Positions 9,335-19,008 are shown, counted from the stretch's first letter. The stretch: 64,000 bases of DNA from Xylocopilactobacillus apis (GCF_033095965.1 NZ_AP026801.1:1012001-1076000); one strand, 5' to 3'. The notes: a model not told the origin generated them from the letters alone. A program made the numbers and translations.

Positions 9335-9367
9335 CACTTTTTTGGTATCTAACAAAACGTTTAAAAA

Positions 9368-12001
9368 TTAAACAACTAATTCAGTTAAATGATTTGATGA
9401 AACAAATTGATTTCTAATACCTAAATCTGTTGTAAAGAATAATAGCTGGGTTGAACTTGCTAAATTTTGGATTAATTCAATCACTTTCGCTCTTCTAACG
9501 ACGTCAAAATTAATAAATGCATCGTCAATAATTAAAGGCAGTTCAATTTTATCCAGAAAGTTTACTGCAAAGGCAAAACGAAGGGAAACATATAATTGTT
9601 CAGCAGTTCCTTGGGATAGTTGAGCAATTTCAAAATTTTGTCCATCCACTCTTTCTACATTAAGAGATTCTCCTTCAAAATTAATAGAAAGATATCGGCC
9701 ATCGGTTAGTAAATTAAAATATTTACTCGCGTGTTTAATAATTTGTGGGAATCTTTCTTGAGTTGCTTCATCCAGAGCTTCTTTAATCCAATTACCGCCT
9801 AAATAATTGGTTAGCCAAGTTTTTGTAAGGTTTTCGATTCTTGATTCCAGATTTGCGAGTTCTTGTCTTAATTCATCGTATTTTTCAGTATTAACAACTC
9901 CATGCAATTGACTGCGATTTTCCAAAATCGAAGAAGTAATTGTTTTTTCTTGTTCAGACAGGTCTTTAAGATCTTTATTATTTTGTTCAATCGACCATTC
10001 TAACTGCTCATGATTATCAAATTTCTGTAATTCTTTTAAGATATCTTTTAAATTATTTTCATAAATTTTAAGCTGTTCTCTTTGCTTTTCTCTGTTTAAA
10101 AGATCATGGTGATAAACTTCCAATTCCATTTCAGACTGCAGACCATTATCTTTTAATAGTTTAGCCATTTCTTTATTGGCATCGTCCATTTCAAAATTTA
10201 ATTTATTAATTTTGGTATTATAAAACTTCTTTTTCTCTTCATTTTGAGCATTAATCGTAGAAATATTACTCATGTCATTATAAAAGTCTATTATTATAGC
10301 GATTGATCCCTCAAGATCTTTGGCATCTATTTGAATCCAATCTTTGGCAAATTTGAATTTCTCAATATAATCAATAATTTGTTCTCGATATTTTTTTTGA
10401 TCTTCGGTGAGCATTTCCACTTTAGAAATATCTTCATGTAATTTTTTTAAATCCGATTGAAAACCAATAAATGTATCAATTGGAAAATCATAATGATACT
10501 TATCTTTTAACTCCGTTAACTCACGAACAATATCCTTCATTTTTGAATCAACATGCGTTAATTCTTCTTCGACCTTGGTTTCTTCGAAATCATCTCCATC
10601 TGGTGATTCAATTTGGGATGTCGGTCGTGTCATGTAATAGCTGGCCAATGATGCAATAATTCCAACAGAAATCCCTGCAATACTCACAATACGTCCAACA
10701 TTACCTAAAAAGAACCCGATTATGCCAACAATTACTCCGATAAGAAGACATAAAATTGTTGGAGTCCAATTTCTTTTAGAATTATTTCTAGCAGCAACTT
10801 TAGTTGTTTTAAGAGCATTTACAGAAGTTTGATTTTGTAAATTAACTCGAACATCCTGAAGTTCATCGTAGTTTCTTTTTATTTCCAAAGCATGTAGATA
10901 ATCATCTTTGGACATTTCTTCAGTTTCAGGCTTAAAAGAATTTTTAACTAGTAAATCACTTTGATCCTTTTGTAATTCTTCGATTTTAGAACTAATTTGT
11001 TCATTTGTCTTGCTTATTTGAGTAATATCTGAAAGTTCATCGTATAGTTTAGAAAAGTCCGTTTTATTGTCCGAATAAAATGCAAAACGAGGATTATTAG
11101 TGATTGTACTTTCAGTAATCTTATCAACTTCCTCTTTTGCAGTTTTTAAATCGTCTTTTGCAGTTTGAAACTTTTTCTTTTCTTCCAGGAAATTATCATA
11201 AAGATCAACCTCTAGATTTCGCCGATTAGAAATTGACTTAGAAAGGTCCAAATATTCCTGATAGTTTGACCAATTATTATTTAATTGTTCAAGTTTTTTA
11301 ATATTATTGTTCGTATCTTCAATTTGTTGATGTACTTTTTCTCTTTTTTGAGATAATTTTTCGTTCTCTTTTTTTAATTGAATATATTTATTATTCTCTT
11401 GAGCAGCCTCTCCTACTTCTCTTTCTAACTCACGATGTTCTTTCATTGCTACATTAAGGAGCGGTTTAGTTCCAGAAGGTTTAAAAATTGAACTGGCATC
11501 ATTTGATAGATTATCACTTAATTTAAGCCACTCTTGAGAACCCGTCATCCCAATGTGAAGGATTTGGTCAGTAAAATCATCCCTTTTTAAATTAAAAACT
11601 CGATTTAAGGCAGTTTCGTCAAATTCAAAAATATTTTGATATAAACTTAAGTCAGCAGCTCCAAGAAGTTCACGTAGTTTATCTTCATCGTATTCTTTAC
11701 CGTTTGATGTAACAATAACGCTGCCGCTTCTACTTCTTAACCCTCCAACTCTTCGAATTATATATTCTACATTATCCTGGGTAACATAAAGTTCACCACC
11801 AAACGAAGAACCAAATCGAGGTTTATATTTATCAGTATCAGTTTTTTTACCAAATCCGAATAAAATACCTCTTATAAATGCTCTGAGAGTTGTTTTTCCT
11901 GCTTCATTAAGACCATAAAAAATATGGAAGTCATCAGAAACATCAAAACTTTTATCTGTCCACTTACCAAAACCAAAAATATTGATTTTATTAATTTTCA
12001 T
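9368..12001 (-). CDS. yhaN: YhaN-like SMC-type AAA ATPase (SbcC-like)
   Basis: An 877-residue ATPase with split nucleotide-binding halves: Walker A GLNEAGKT at residues 30-37, and near the C-terminus an ABC-type signature (LSQGTAEQLY) and Walker B LPLIIDD (821-827). Between them are long coiled coils interrupted at about residues 405-455 by two adjacent hydrophobic helices. It is somewhat shorter than Bacillus YhaN. Its start overlaps the yhaO stop by 4 nt, so the pair is translationally coupled like SbcC/SbcD. The inferred role is DNA-end processing or repair at the membrane; this has not been shown for the lactobacillar protein. Confidence 0.87.
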   Translation of the reverse strand: MKINKINIFGFGKWTDKSFDVSDDFHIFYGLNEAGKTTLRAFIRGILFGFGKKTDTDKYKPRFGSSFGGELYVTQDNVEYIIRRVGGLRSRSGSVIVTSNGKEYDEDKLRELLGAADLSLYQNIFEFDETALNRVFNLKRDDFTDQILHIGMTGSQEWLKLSDNLSNDASSIFKPSGTKPLLNVAMKEHRELEREVGEAAQENNKYIQLKKENEKLSQKREKVHQQIEDTNNNIKKLEQLNNNWSNYQEYLDLSKSISNRRNLEVDLYDNFLEEKKKFQTAKDDLKTAKEEVDKITESTITNNPRFAFYSDNKTDFSKLYDELSDITQISKTNEQISSKIEELQKDQSDLLVKNSFKPETEEMSKDDYLHALEIKRNYDELQDVRVNLQNQTSVNALKTTKVAARNNSKRNWTPTILCLLIGVIVGIIGFFLGNVGRIVSIAGISVGIIASLASYYMTRPTSQIESPDGDDFEETKVEEELTHVDSKMKDIVRELTELKDKYHYDFPIDTFIGFQSDLKKLHEDISKVEMLTEDQKKYREQIIDYIEKFKFAKDWIQIDAKDLEGSIAIIIDFYNDMSNISTINAQNEEKKKFYNTKINKLNFEMDDANKEMAKLLKDNGLQSEMELEVYHHDLLNREKQREQLKIYENNLKDILKELQKFDNHEQLEWSIEQNNKDLKDLSEQEKTITSSILENRSQLHGVVNTEKYDELRQELANLESRIENLTKTWLTNYLGGNWIKEALDEATQERFPQIIKHASKYFNLLTDGRYLSINFEGESLNVERVDGQNFEIAQLSQGTAEQLYVSLRFAFAVNFLDKIELPLIIDDAFINFDVVRRAKVIELIQNLASSTQLLFFTTDLGIRNQFVSSNHLTELVV

Positions 12002-13206
12002 AATTGATCGTTCTCGCTCTTTCTTTCATTTATGAGTTCAAAAGTTTCATTTTGCAAAGTTGATGTAAATTCAGGATTTCGAACTAATTCCTGAAGAAAT
12101 CGATAATTCTTTAATAAAGGCAAAACCTCTTTTTCAAGATTTTCTGAGCTAAAGATTTTATCAGCACTTCGGTTCCAAAAACTTTGGTCGAGTTCTGAGA
12201 AAACATCACTTTTAGTGATTTGTACTGACACTTTAAAAACAATATTATAGTTGTCTTCGAATTTCTTCGGTGCAATCCCCCCAGCAAATGAATCATCCTC
12301 AATTGATTTAACAACTGTCAGCGGTAAGTTATTAGCATTTTTAATCATTACTGACACGAAATGAGAAACTGTCTTTGATAATTCATTTAAATTTAAATCA
12401 ATTTCCCTTTGAACATCACTCATTGATACTAACGATCTTCCGTCAATAATAACCTTATCCCACTCAATTACGTCACTAGGTAAAAAGTTTATTTCTGTCT
12501 CTTTATTATTGGTTTCTACTAAGTAAAATCCTTTTGAACCATCTTCTTTGATACTACGACCCTGAGGATTGCCTGGATAAACAATATATGGATCTTCATT
12601 AAGGATTTGTCTTTCATGAATATGACCTAATGCCCAGTAATCATAACCTTTTTCTAACAATTCATCTTTTGAAAACGGTGCATAGTTATCATCATGACCA
12701 GTTTTTAAAGCTCCATGTAAAATTCCAATCGTGTAATCAATATCAGAGTGAGGTTTTGGGTATTGCTCAACTTTATTTTCGTTAACCCACCGATCAGGAT
12801 AACTAAAACCTACTAATTCTACACGAGTTCCATCTTTTGCAGTGTGATAGAAACTTTTAACTTCAGCAGGAAATATAAAAACGTTATCAGGAAATTCAAA
12901 ATTTCCGATCTGACTATTTGAAAAATCATGATTTCCAAAAATAACGTATACAGTTATATTTTTTTCTTTTAGACGTAAAAATTGGTCATTTAAAAAAAGC
13001 TGTGCTGTTACACTTTGAACATCACTGTCATATAAATCACCTGCTATGATGATAAAATCAACCTCTTGTTTAATAGCAATATCTACTATATTTTTAAAAG
13101 CATTAAAAGTTGAATTCTTAATTTTGTTAAGGATTTCCTTATTCTCTATCTGTAATCCGCGAAAAGGTGTATCTAAATGTAAATCAGCTGTATGAATAAA
13201 TTTCAT
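11998..13206 (-). CDS. yhaO: YhaO-like metallophosphoesterase, DNA exonuclease (SbcD-like)
   Basis: A 402-residue calcineurin-like phosphoesterase with the full metal-binding set: DLH (residues 8-10), GDLYD (56-60), GNHD (91-94), the H of GILHG (about 164) and GHIH (194-197). These match the Mre11/SbcD nuclease family. It is coupled to the yhaN-like ATPase gene by a 4-nt overlap and is expected to be the nuclease subunit of that complex. AAGGGGAG precedes its ATG. It follows the class A PBP gene by only 40 nt, so it may be read from the argS-argR-PBP transcript. Confidence 0.9.
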   Translation of the reverse strand: MKFIHTADLHLDTPFRGLQIENKEILNKIKNSTFNAFKNIVDIAIKQEVDFIIIAGDLYDSDVQSVTAQLFLNDQFLRLKEKNITVYVIFGNHDFSNSQIGNFEFPDNVFIFPAEVKSFYHTAKDGTRVELVGFSYPDRWVNENKVEQYPKPHSDIDYTIGILHGALKTGHDDNYAPFSKDELLEKGYDYWALGHIHERQILNEDPYIVYPGNPQGRSIKEDGSKGFYLVETNNKETEINFLPSDVIEWDKVIIDGRSLVSMSDVQREIDLNLNELSKTVSHFVSVMIKNANNLPLTVVKSIEDDSFAGGIAPKKFEDNYNIVFKVSVQITKSDVFSELDQSFWNRSADKIFSSENLEKEVLPLLKNYRFLQELVRNPEFTSTLQNETFELINERKSENDQL

Positions 13207-13246
13207 ATATACTCCCCTTTTTATTCCTAAAAAAATTATATATGTG

Positions 13247-15226
13247 TTACTTAAAAAAATCTATTACTGAACGATAAAATGAAGAAACTCCATTTTTAAG
13301 ATTATCTAAGCCTTTGTTATAAAGATCAATATTTGATTGAATAAAGTCCTTCTTTTTCCTTTCTTTTGGAAAAGAATTATCTGAAAAAGAAGTCTGGGGT
13401 GTATCAGAATAAATTGATTCCAAAATATTTTTAAAAGTCCAATTTGCATAATTACTATTGTTCAAAACTCTTTCATCATTTGGATTATCATATCCAACCC
13501 AAGTTGTTAAACAAATATCAGGCGTATATCCAACCACCCACTGGTCTCTAGTTGCAGTTCCCTGTCCTTCCTTGGTCTGTGTGCTCCCAGTTTTTCCAGC
13601 AACTTCAAAATTACTTGGTTTTGCTTCCGTTGCGGTACCGTTATTAAAAACATTTTTTAACATTGGAGTTAATTCTTTAACTACTTTCGGAGAAATTACA
13701 GGTTTTGAAAAATCGTTAAAATTACGCAATTCTTTTCCATTTGAAGTTTCAATTCGATTAATTAAATGTGTTTTATGTTTGAGACCATTATTTGCGATTA
13801 TTTGGTACGCTTGGGCAATTTGCAAAGGAGTAACATTTAAATCACCCAGTGCTAATCCTAAATCTTTTTGATTTTCTTTAACTGTAAAACCAAACTTATT
13901 TAAAGAATTGACCCCGGTGTTTAGTCCGATTTCATTAAGAAGCCAGACTGCTGGAGCATTTAAACTATTGGTCAATGCATCATTCATTGTGACGCTTCCG
14001 GCATAAGAATTGTTATAATTTTTAGGCTTATATCCATTATATGAGACTAGTTTATCTTGAAGCATTGAATCAGGTTTATACCCTTTTGTTAATGCTGGTG
14101 CATAAACAGAAATTGGTTTTAACGTTGAACCAGCTTGCCGGTACATTTGAGTTGCTCTATTTAACTCTAAGAAAAGATGATTCTGGTCATTAGCATTACC
14201 AATTAATGCTTCAACACCACCAGTTTTAACGTTTACAGCAACTGATGCAGATTGTGCTTGAGTATTTCCAGCCCAAGGAAGAATAGATTCACTGGAATAA
14301 TAATTTTCCATTTTTCTTTGCATACTTTGATTGAGATTCGTATATATTACATAACCATCATTTAAGAGGTCATCTTCGGAAATCTTATAATCACGTTTTG
14401 CTTCTTCAATTACCGCGTCAAAATAAGACGGAAAATTGTAAGTAGTAATCGGGGTATAGTTATTTGTTATATTGGATTTTTCATTAACTGCTTGATTGTA
14501 ATCGCTTTCGTTAATTACTTTATTAGCTTTCATTGAATTTAAAATAACATTTCTTCTTTTTATAGCATAATCAGGGTAACTTATTGGATTGTAAAGCCCA
14601 GGATTTGCTAACATTGCACATATTGCAGCACCTTGGGCAACAGATACTTGCGAAGCATGAACTCCAAAGTACCTTAAAGAAGCATTTTCAACACCCCAAA
14701 CTCCATAACCAAAATAAGCATGATTTAAATACATTTCTAGTATTTTTTTCTTTGGTTCAACTTTATTCAATTGAACTGAATAAAATAATTCTTCAGCTTT
14801 ACGACCAATTGTTTTCTTTTGAGTTAAAAACATGTTTTTAACTAATTGCTGACTGATCGTACTTCCACCTCCACTAGAATCATGTCCAAAATGAACAACA
14901 TACCCAAGAACAGCTCGAGCCGTCCCAGTAACACTAAAACCTGGATTTTTGTAAAAAGTTCGATCTTCAGTGTTAATAACTGCATTAACAATATTTGGAC
15001 TGATTTGATCGAGGTTAACGTACCTACCCTTTCGGTTTAATAGAGCTCCTGCATATTTATTATCTTTATCGTAAACTGAAGTGTTTAATCTTAATGAAGT
15101 CTCCATTCCTTTTATATCTGCAGTTTTAGCTTTAAAAGTAAAAAAAGAAGATATCAACACTAAAAAAAATAAAACTACCGCAAAGGTAATTTTAATTGGA
15201 TGAGTTTTTTTAACAATTTTTTTCAC
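13247..15226 (-). CDS. Class A penicillin-binding protein (transglycosylase/transpeptidase, PBP1A/2A type)
   Basis: A 659-residue bifunctional peptidoglycan synthase. It has an N-terminal membrane anchor (about 13-33), a GT51 glycosyltransferase domain (about 60-230) with EDRTFYKNPG, GGGSTISQQLVKN and AEELFYSVQL, and a transpeptidase domain with S367TLK, SLN and K545TGST. All catalytic motifs are present. It polymerises lipid II and cross-links stem peptides on the outer face. It starts 11 nt after argR. The exact paralogue (pbp1A or pbp2A) cannot be settled here, so no symbol is given. Confidence 0.93.
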   Translation of the reverse strand: MKKIVKKTHPIKITFAVVLFFLVLISSFFTFKAKTADIKGMETSLRLNTSVYDKDNKYAGALLNRKGRYVNLDQISPNIVNAVINTEDRTFYKNPGFSVTGTARAVLGYVVHFGHDSSGGGSTISQQLVKNMFLTQKKTIGRKAEELFYSVQLNKVEPKKKILEMYLNHAYFGYGVWGVENASLRYFGVHASQVSVAQGAAICAMLANPGLYNPISYPDYAIKRRNVILNSMKANKVINESDYNQAVNEKSNITNNYTPITTYNFPSYFDAVIEEAKRDYKISEDDLLNDGYVIYTNLNQSMQRKMENYYSSESILPWAGNTQAQSASVAVNVKTGGVEALIGNANDQNHLFLELNRATQMYRQAGSTLKPISVYAPALTKGYKPDSMLQDKLVSYNGYKPKNYNNSYAGSVTMNDALTNSLNAPAVWLLNEIGLNTGVNSLNKFGFTVKENQKDLGLALGDLNVTPLQIAQAYQIIANNGLKHKTHLINRIETSNGKELRNFNDFSKPVISPKVVKELTPMLKNVFNNGTATEAKPSNFEVAGKTGSTQTKEGQGTATRDQWVVGYTPDICLTTWVGYDNPNDERVLNNSNYANWTFKNILESIYSDTPQTSFSDNSFPKERKKKDFIQSNIDLYNKGLDNLKNGVSSFYRSVIDFFK

Positions 15227-15237
15227 TAAAATTATCC

Positions 15238-15711
15238 CTATAAAGGTTCTAATTCTTTGGCGTTAATGTAATCTGATAAAACATCATAAACTTTCTTCGC
15301 ATCTGCTTCATCTTTAGAAATTACTATTACGCTATCAAGACCAGCAATAGTACCTATAACTTCTGGAAACTTTAATTCATCAATTGTAGCTCCAAAAGCA
15401 TTACCAGAACCTTTAATTGTTTTAATAACATTAATAAATTGAACTTGCGTAATTGATAAACCGACAATTTGAGCATTATCCAATAATTTTTGAATTGGGT
15501 TTCGATCGTCTTGGTGATAAACTACAAAACGTAATTTTCCATTAAAATCGGGAGATTTAGTGATATGCATGTCCCTGATATCTCTGGAAATAGTTGCTTG
15601 AGTAACTTTAATTCCTTGTTCTTGCAATATATTTAAAAGTTGGTCTTGAGTTGCAATTGAATTCTCACTAATAATTTGAGAAATAATCGCATGTCTTTTT
15701 TCTTTTTTCAT
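15238..15711 (-). CDS. argR: Arginine repressor ArgR
   Basis: A 157-residue ArgR. The N-terminal winged helix (QDQLLNILQEQGIKVTQATISRDIRD, about residues 22-46) binds ARG boxes, and the C-terminal oligomerisation domain carries GTIAGLDSV, close to the GTIAGDD arginine-binding motif. It lies between argS and a PBP gene on the same strand, 23 nt from argS, consistent with control of arginine metabolism in step with arginyl-tRNA synthesis. No arginine biosynthesis or deiminase genes are in the window. Confidence 0.93.
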   Translation of the reverse strand: MKKEKRHAIISQIISENSIATQDQLLNILQEQGIKVTQATISRDIRDMHITKSPDFNGKLRFVVYHQDDRNPIQKLLDNAQIVGLSITQVQFINVIKTIKGSGNAFGATIDELKFPEVIGTIAGLDSVIVISKDEADAKKVYDVLSDYINAKELEPL

Positions 15712-15734
15712 TTTGATACTCCATAAATTAATAA

Positions 15735-17438
15735 TTACATTTGTTCTGGAGCTTTAATACCTAATAAGCTAAGAGAATCTTGTAGTACATAACTAACAGC
15801 CTTAACTAGCTGTAAGCGAGTATAAAGCTCATCATCTTCAACTAAAATTCTAACATTTTTATAATAATGATTAAAAGACTTAGCTAACTGAATAGAATAT
15901 TTAGCAATGATAGAAGGTTCATAATTTTTTTCTGCTTGCTTAACAATTGTTGGATATTGATCCAACAGTTTTATTATAGCGAATGCAGTATCTTCTTCAA
16001 ATATATTTTTATAATCCTTAACAGAAATATTAAGTTCTTGAGATTTTCGAAGAATACTTTGAGATCTTGCATTCGTATACTGAACGTATGGACCTGTATC
16101 GCCTTCAAATTGAACGACTTCATCTAATTTAAAATCAAAGTTTTCCATTCGATCATTTTTAAGATCATGAAAAACAACTGCTCCATATCCAACTTGGTGT
16201 GCAACATCATCTTTTTTATCTAACGTCGGATTTTTCTCCTCAATTTGTTTGAGAGATAATTTATAGGCTTTATCTAAAACATCATTTAATAAAACCACTC
16301 TTCCTTCACGCGTCGATAATTTTTTACCGTTAAATGTTATTAAACCAAAAGGAACATAAACGATTTCTTTAGCCCACTCATAACCCATTTTATTGAGAAC
16401 TGATTTTAATTCATCAAAATGTTGCTTTTGTTCACTGCCGACAACATAAATTGATTTAACAGAATTAAACTTTTTTTTACGATAAATAGCAGCTGCTAAA
16501 TCGCGGGTCGTATATAGACTTGCTCCATCACTACGAATAATTAAAACTGGATTTTCAAATCCTTCGTCGCTCAAATCAACAACTTGTGCTCCTTGACTCA
16601 CTTTTAGCAGCTTCTTTTCTTTAAGAGTATCGATTACTGCTCCCATTTTATCGTTATAAAATGCTTCTCCATCGTACAAATCAAAGTCAATATCCAAGTC
16701 TTTATATATTTCTTCAAAACGTTGAATTGAAACTTTCCTAAACCATTCCCAAAGACTTTTAGCTTCTTCATCTCCGTCTTCAAGTTTTTTAAACCATGCT
16801 CGTCCTAAATCATTAAGATTTTCGTTTTCTTTAGCTTCTTTATTGAATCGGACATAAAGTTTAAGCAAATTTTCAATGGGGTCTTGTTCTACCTTTTCTT
16901 TATCTCCCCACATTTTGTATGCTGCCAGCAATTTACCAAATTGGGTTCCCCAATCACCTAGAAAATTAATCTTAATTGGATTATATCCACATTTTTTTTC
17001 AATGTTAGATAATGCGTTACCGATAACTGTTGATCTTAAATGTCCCATTGACATGGGTTTTGCAATGTTAGGTGAAGACATGTCAATTGTCACATTGCGT
17101 CCTTTACCAAAGTCATTATTAGCAAAATTCAATTTTTCTTTATTTACTAAAGATAAGAGATCTTGGGAAGGCTTTTCTCTTAAAACAGAAAAATTAATAT
17201 ACCCATTAACAATACTAATTTCTTTAAAAAGACTTTTATCTATGAGTTCAACAATTTCATTTGCAATTTCATTTGGAGACTTACGCTTAATTTTTGCAAA
17301 AGAAAATGTCGGAAATGAAAAGTCACCAAAAGAAGAGTTTCTAGGACGTTCTAAGATTTTATCAACCTCAACATCATCTGAAATATAGGAATCCAAAACT
17401 CTTTTTAATTCTTTAGTAACTACACTATCTAAGCTCAT
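15735..17438 (-). CDS. argS: Arginyl-tRNA synthetase
   Basis: A 567-residue class I aminoacyl-tRNA synthetase. The HIGH motif appears as SMGHLRST in SSPNIAKPMSMGHLRS (about residues 122-137), and KLSTREG stands for KMSKS, as usual in ArgRS. The N-terminal additional domain and the C-terminal DALR anticodon-binding domain (FEGDTGPYVQYTNARSQSI onward) are complete. GGAGG lies 4-8 nt upstream of the ATG. tRNA-Gly ends just upstream and argR follows, making a probable argS-argR unit. Confidence 0.96.
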   Translation of the reverse strand: MSLDSVVTKELKRVLDSYISDDVEVDKILERPRNSSFGDFSFPTFSFAKIKRKSPNEIANEIVELIDKSLFKEISIVNGYINFSVLREKPSQDLLSLVNKEKLNFANNDFGKGRNVTIDMSSPNIAKPMSMGHLRSTVIGNALSNIEKKCGYNPIKINFLGDWGTQFGKLLAAYKMWGDKEKVEQDPIENLLKLYVRFNKEAKENENLNDLGRAWFKKLEDGDEEAKSLWEWFRKVSIQRFEEIYKDLDIDFDLYDGEAFYNDKMGAVIDTLKEKKLLKVSQGAQVVDLSDEGFENPVLIIRSDGASLYTTRDLAAAIYRKKKFNSVKSIYVVGSEQKQHFDELKSVLNKMGYEWAKEIVYVPFGLITFNGKKLSTREGRVVLLNDVLDKAYKLSLKQIEEKNPTLDKKDDVAHQVGYGAVVFHDLKNDRMENFDFKLDEVVQFEGDTGPYVQYTNARSQSILRKSQELNISVKDYKNIFEEDTAFAIIKLLDQYPTIVKQAEKNYEPSIIAKYSIQLAKSFNHYYKNVRILVEDDELYTRLQLVKAVSYVLQDSLSLLGIKAPEQM

Positions 17439-17461
17439 AAAACCTCCAAAAAATAAAAAAA

Positions 17462-17532
17462 AGCGGGTGACGAGAATCGAACTCGCGACGCTAGCTTGGG
17501 AAGCTGGAATTTTACCACTAAACTACACCCGC
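17462..17532 (-). tRNA. tRNA-Gly (anticodon CCC)
   Basis: The minus-strand sequence GCGGGTGTAGTTTAGTGG begins a 71-nt cloverleaf: acceptor GCGGGTG / CACCCGC, T-arm GCGAG-TTCGATT-CTCGT and discriminator T (17462). CCA is not encoded. The seven-base anticodon loop TTCCCAA gives CCC as the anticodon, as in other tRNA-Gly(CCC) genes. The anticodon stem CCAGC / GCTAG has one C-A mismatch at the second pair. A T-rich run follows directly. Confidence 0.9.
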
Positions 17533-17563
17533 AATTAATATAGAAAAATTATAACATAAACAC

Positions 17564-18400
17564 TCAATTTTCAGAATAAAATTTCATTTCTGAAGGAATT
17601 AATTGTGAAATTTTTGAAGGAGTTGTCACGTACTGTTCTTTTGACAATTTATCCCCAATCAATCCATGAAGATAAACTGCTGCACAAATAGATGCTTCCA
17701 TATCTTGAAATTGAGCACAAAATCCAGAGATCATTCCAGCTAATGTATCCCCCATTCCGGCTGTTGCCATACTTGCATTGCCACTAGTATTTCTCCAAAC
17801 GTGATCTCTATAGTAAATTTCTGTTCGGTGTTTTTTTAAAACAAGAACTACTTTATTTTCTGAAAGTGTCTTTAGAAATTTTTCATTATTATCAACGGTT
17901 TGGTCTTTTATCTGGATACCACTGATTCTTTCCCACTCTCCTTGATGAGGAGTTAAAATGACCTTACTATTAGGTAACTTTAAATTATGTTCATCAATCA
18001 GCGAAAAGGCAGAACCGTCAATAATCAAAGCTTGGTCGGTCTTAATTGTCTGAAAAACAAGTTTTAATATCTTTAAGGACTGTTCTTCATTACCTAACCC
18101 AGTTCCAATTGTAACAACGTTCATTTTTTTTATTAAATTTTTTAAATTATTTCCATCAGTGTAATCTTGAAAAATTGCTTCAGGAACTACACTATGAATA
18201 CTTGTCATATTTATTGGATCGCTGGCAACAGTCACTAATCCAGCACCAGAATTAACAGCAGCTTGAGCACTCATGATAATTGCCCCGCCGTAATTTTTAT
18301 TTCCCCCAATCAGCAAAACATTTCCATAATTATATTTATGAGTTTCTTGTTTACGAGGTTTAATTACGTTTTTTAGTACATTATCAGTAACATCTTTCAC
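17564..18400 (-). CDS. nnrD: ADP-dependent NAD(P)H-hydrate dehydratase
   Basis: A 278-residue ribokinase-fold protein with family motifs VLLIGGNKNYGGAIIMSAQA near the N-terminus, LTPHQGEWERI in the middle and NASMATAGMGDTLAGMISG near the C-terminus, where GDTLAG holds the catalytic Asp. It repairs hydrated NADH/NADPH (NADHX) using ADP. Only the dehydratase half is present; the NnrE epimerase half that is fused in many bacteria is absent here and must be elsewhere if it exists. It stands alone between tRNA-Leu and tRNA-Gly. Confidence 0.92.
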   Translation of the reverse strand: MKDVTDNVLKNVIKPRKQETHKYNYGNVLLIGGNKNYGGAIIMSAQAAVNSGAGLVTVASDPINMTSIHSVVPEAIFQDYTDGNNLKNLIKKMNVVTIGTGLGNEEQSLKILKLVFQTIKTDQALIIDGSAFSLIDEHNLKLPNSKVILTPHQGEWERISGIQIKDQTVDNNEKFLKTLSENKVVLVLKKHRTEIYYRDHVWRNTSGNASMATAGMGDTLAGMISGFCAQFQDMEASICAAVYLHGLIGDKLSKEQYVTTPSKISQLIPSEMKFYSEN

Positions 18401-18422
18401 TTATTTATCCCTTTCGTTAAAT

Positions 18423-18446
18423 AAAAAAAACAGGCTAAAGCCTGTT
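18423..18446 (-). terminator. Terminator downstream of tRNA-Leu
   Basis: A 7-bp stem AACAGGC / GCCTGTT with a 4-nt loop (18429-18446); on the minus strand a T8 run follows at once. It lies 4 nt after the end of tRNA-Leu and just upstream of the nnrD start. Confidence 0.9.
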
Positions 18447-18450
18447 AATA

Positions 18451-18534
18451 TGCCCCAAACAGGAGTCGAACCTGCACATGATTTCTCATACAGCGACCTG
18501 AACGCTGCGCGTCTGCCAATTCCGCCATTGGGGC
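18451..18534 (-). tRNA. tRNA-Leu (anticodon CAG)
   Basis: An 84-nt class II tRNA on the minus strand: acceptor GCCCCAA / TTGGGGC with discriminator A (18451), anticodon stem-loop CAGCG-TTCAGGT-CGCTG giving CAG, a long variable arm (ATGAGAAATCAT) and a T-loop with TTCGACT. CCA is not encoded. Confidence 0.95.
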
Positions 18535-18552
18535 AACATAGCAGTTAATTTA

Positions 18553-18577
18553 TAAAAAAAGCAGTTTAAGAACTGCT
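18553..18577 (-). terminator. Terminator between tRNA-Ser and tRNA-Leu
   Basis: On the minus strand AGCAGTT (18577-18571) pairs with AACTGCT (18566-18560) over a 4-nt loop, followed by TTTTTT. It would end the rpmG/tRNA-Ser transcript, implying that tRNA-Leu has its own promoter or depends on read-through. Confidence 0.85.
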
Positions 18578-18608
18578 AAAAACCAGTGACCGATGTCAAC
18601 CACTGAAG

Positions 18609-18698
18609 CGGAGAATGGGGGATTCGAACCCCCGATACAGGTAAAGCCCGTATACATGATTTCCAATCATGCTCCTTCAGCCGCTCGGACAATTCTCC
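18609..18698 (-). tRNA. tRNA-Ser (anticodon GGA)
   Basis: A 90-nt class II tRNA on the minus strand: acceptor GGAGAAT / ATTCTCC with discriminator G (18609), anticodon stem-loop CATGA-TTGGAAA-TCATG giving GGA, a long variable arm (TACGGGCTTTACCTGTA) and T-loop TTCGAAT. CCA is not encoded. Confidence 0.95.
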
Positions 18699-18729
18699 AA
18701 CTAAAAAGCAAAACTATAAAAGTTATGCT

Positions 18730-18879
18730 TTATTTTGTTTCTCGATGTAATGTAACTTTATGATCATTAGGACAATATTTTTTCTTCTCTAATCTATCTG
18801 GGTTATTTCTTTTATTTTTCGAAGTTAAATAGTTCCGATGATGACATTCTGTACATTCAAGTGTGATATTTACACGCAT
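18730..18879 (-). CDS. rpmG: 50S ribosomal protein L33
   Basis: A 49-residue protein starting [18 protein letters not shown] and ending [10 protein letters not shown], the bacterial L33 pattern. It has the Cys pair CTEC but only one further Cys (CPND), so the second CxxC zinc pair is incomplete. GAGAGGTG lies 10-17 nt before the ATG, and an extended -10 TGCTAAAAT (18927-18919) is the best promoter element upstream. The two tRNA genes follow on the same strand. Confidence 0.95.
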   Translation of the reverse strand: MRVNITLECTECHHRNYLTSKNKRNNPDRLEKKKYCPNDHKVTLHRETK

Positions 18880-18994
18880 AAGATATTTTCACCTCTCTAT
18901 AAAAACATAAGTATATAGATTTTAGCATAATTAAACTATAATTGCGACCCTTAAAATTACATAATGAACTTTTCAAATTTTTTAAACATTTGAC

Positions 18995-19008
18995 GGTAAC
19001 CGTTTTCA
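18995..19008 (-). promoter_or_regulatory. Catabolite-response element (cre)-like site
   Basis: The minus strand reads TGAAAACGGTTACC, which matches the CcpA operator consensus TGWAANCGNTNWCA at all but the last base. It contains the -35 element (TTTTCA, 19003-19008) of the promoter for the 74-residue gene, a position where CcpA binding would repress. rpmG lies divergently about 115 nt away. Confidence 0.6.

Noticed and set aside
18990-18995. TTGACG as the -35 box of the 74-residue gene
   Set aside because: It is 30 nt from the TATAAT; TTTTCA at 19003-19008 has the correct 17-nt spacing.
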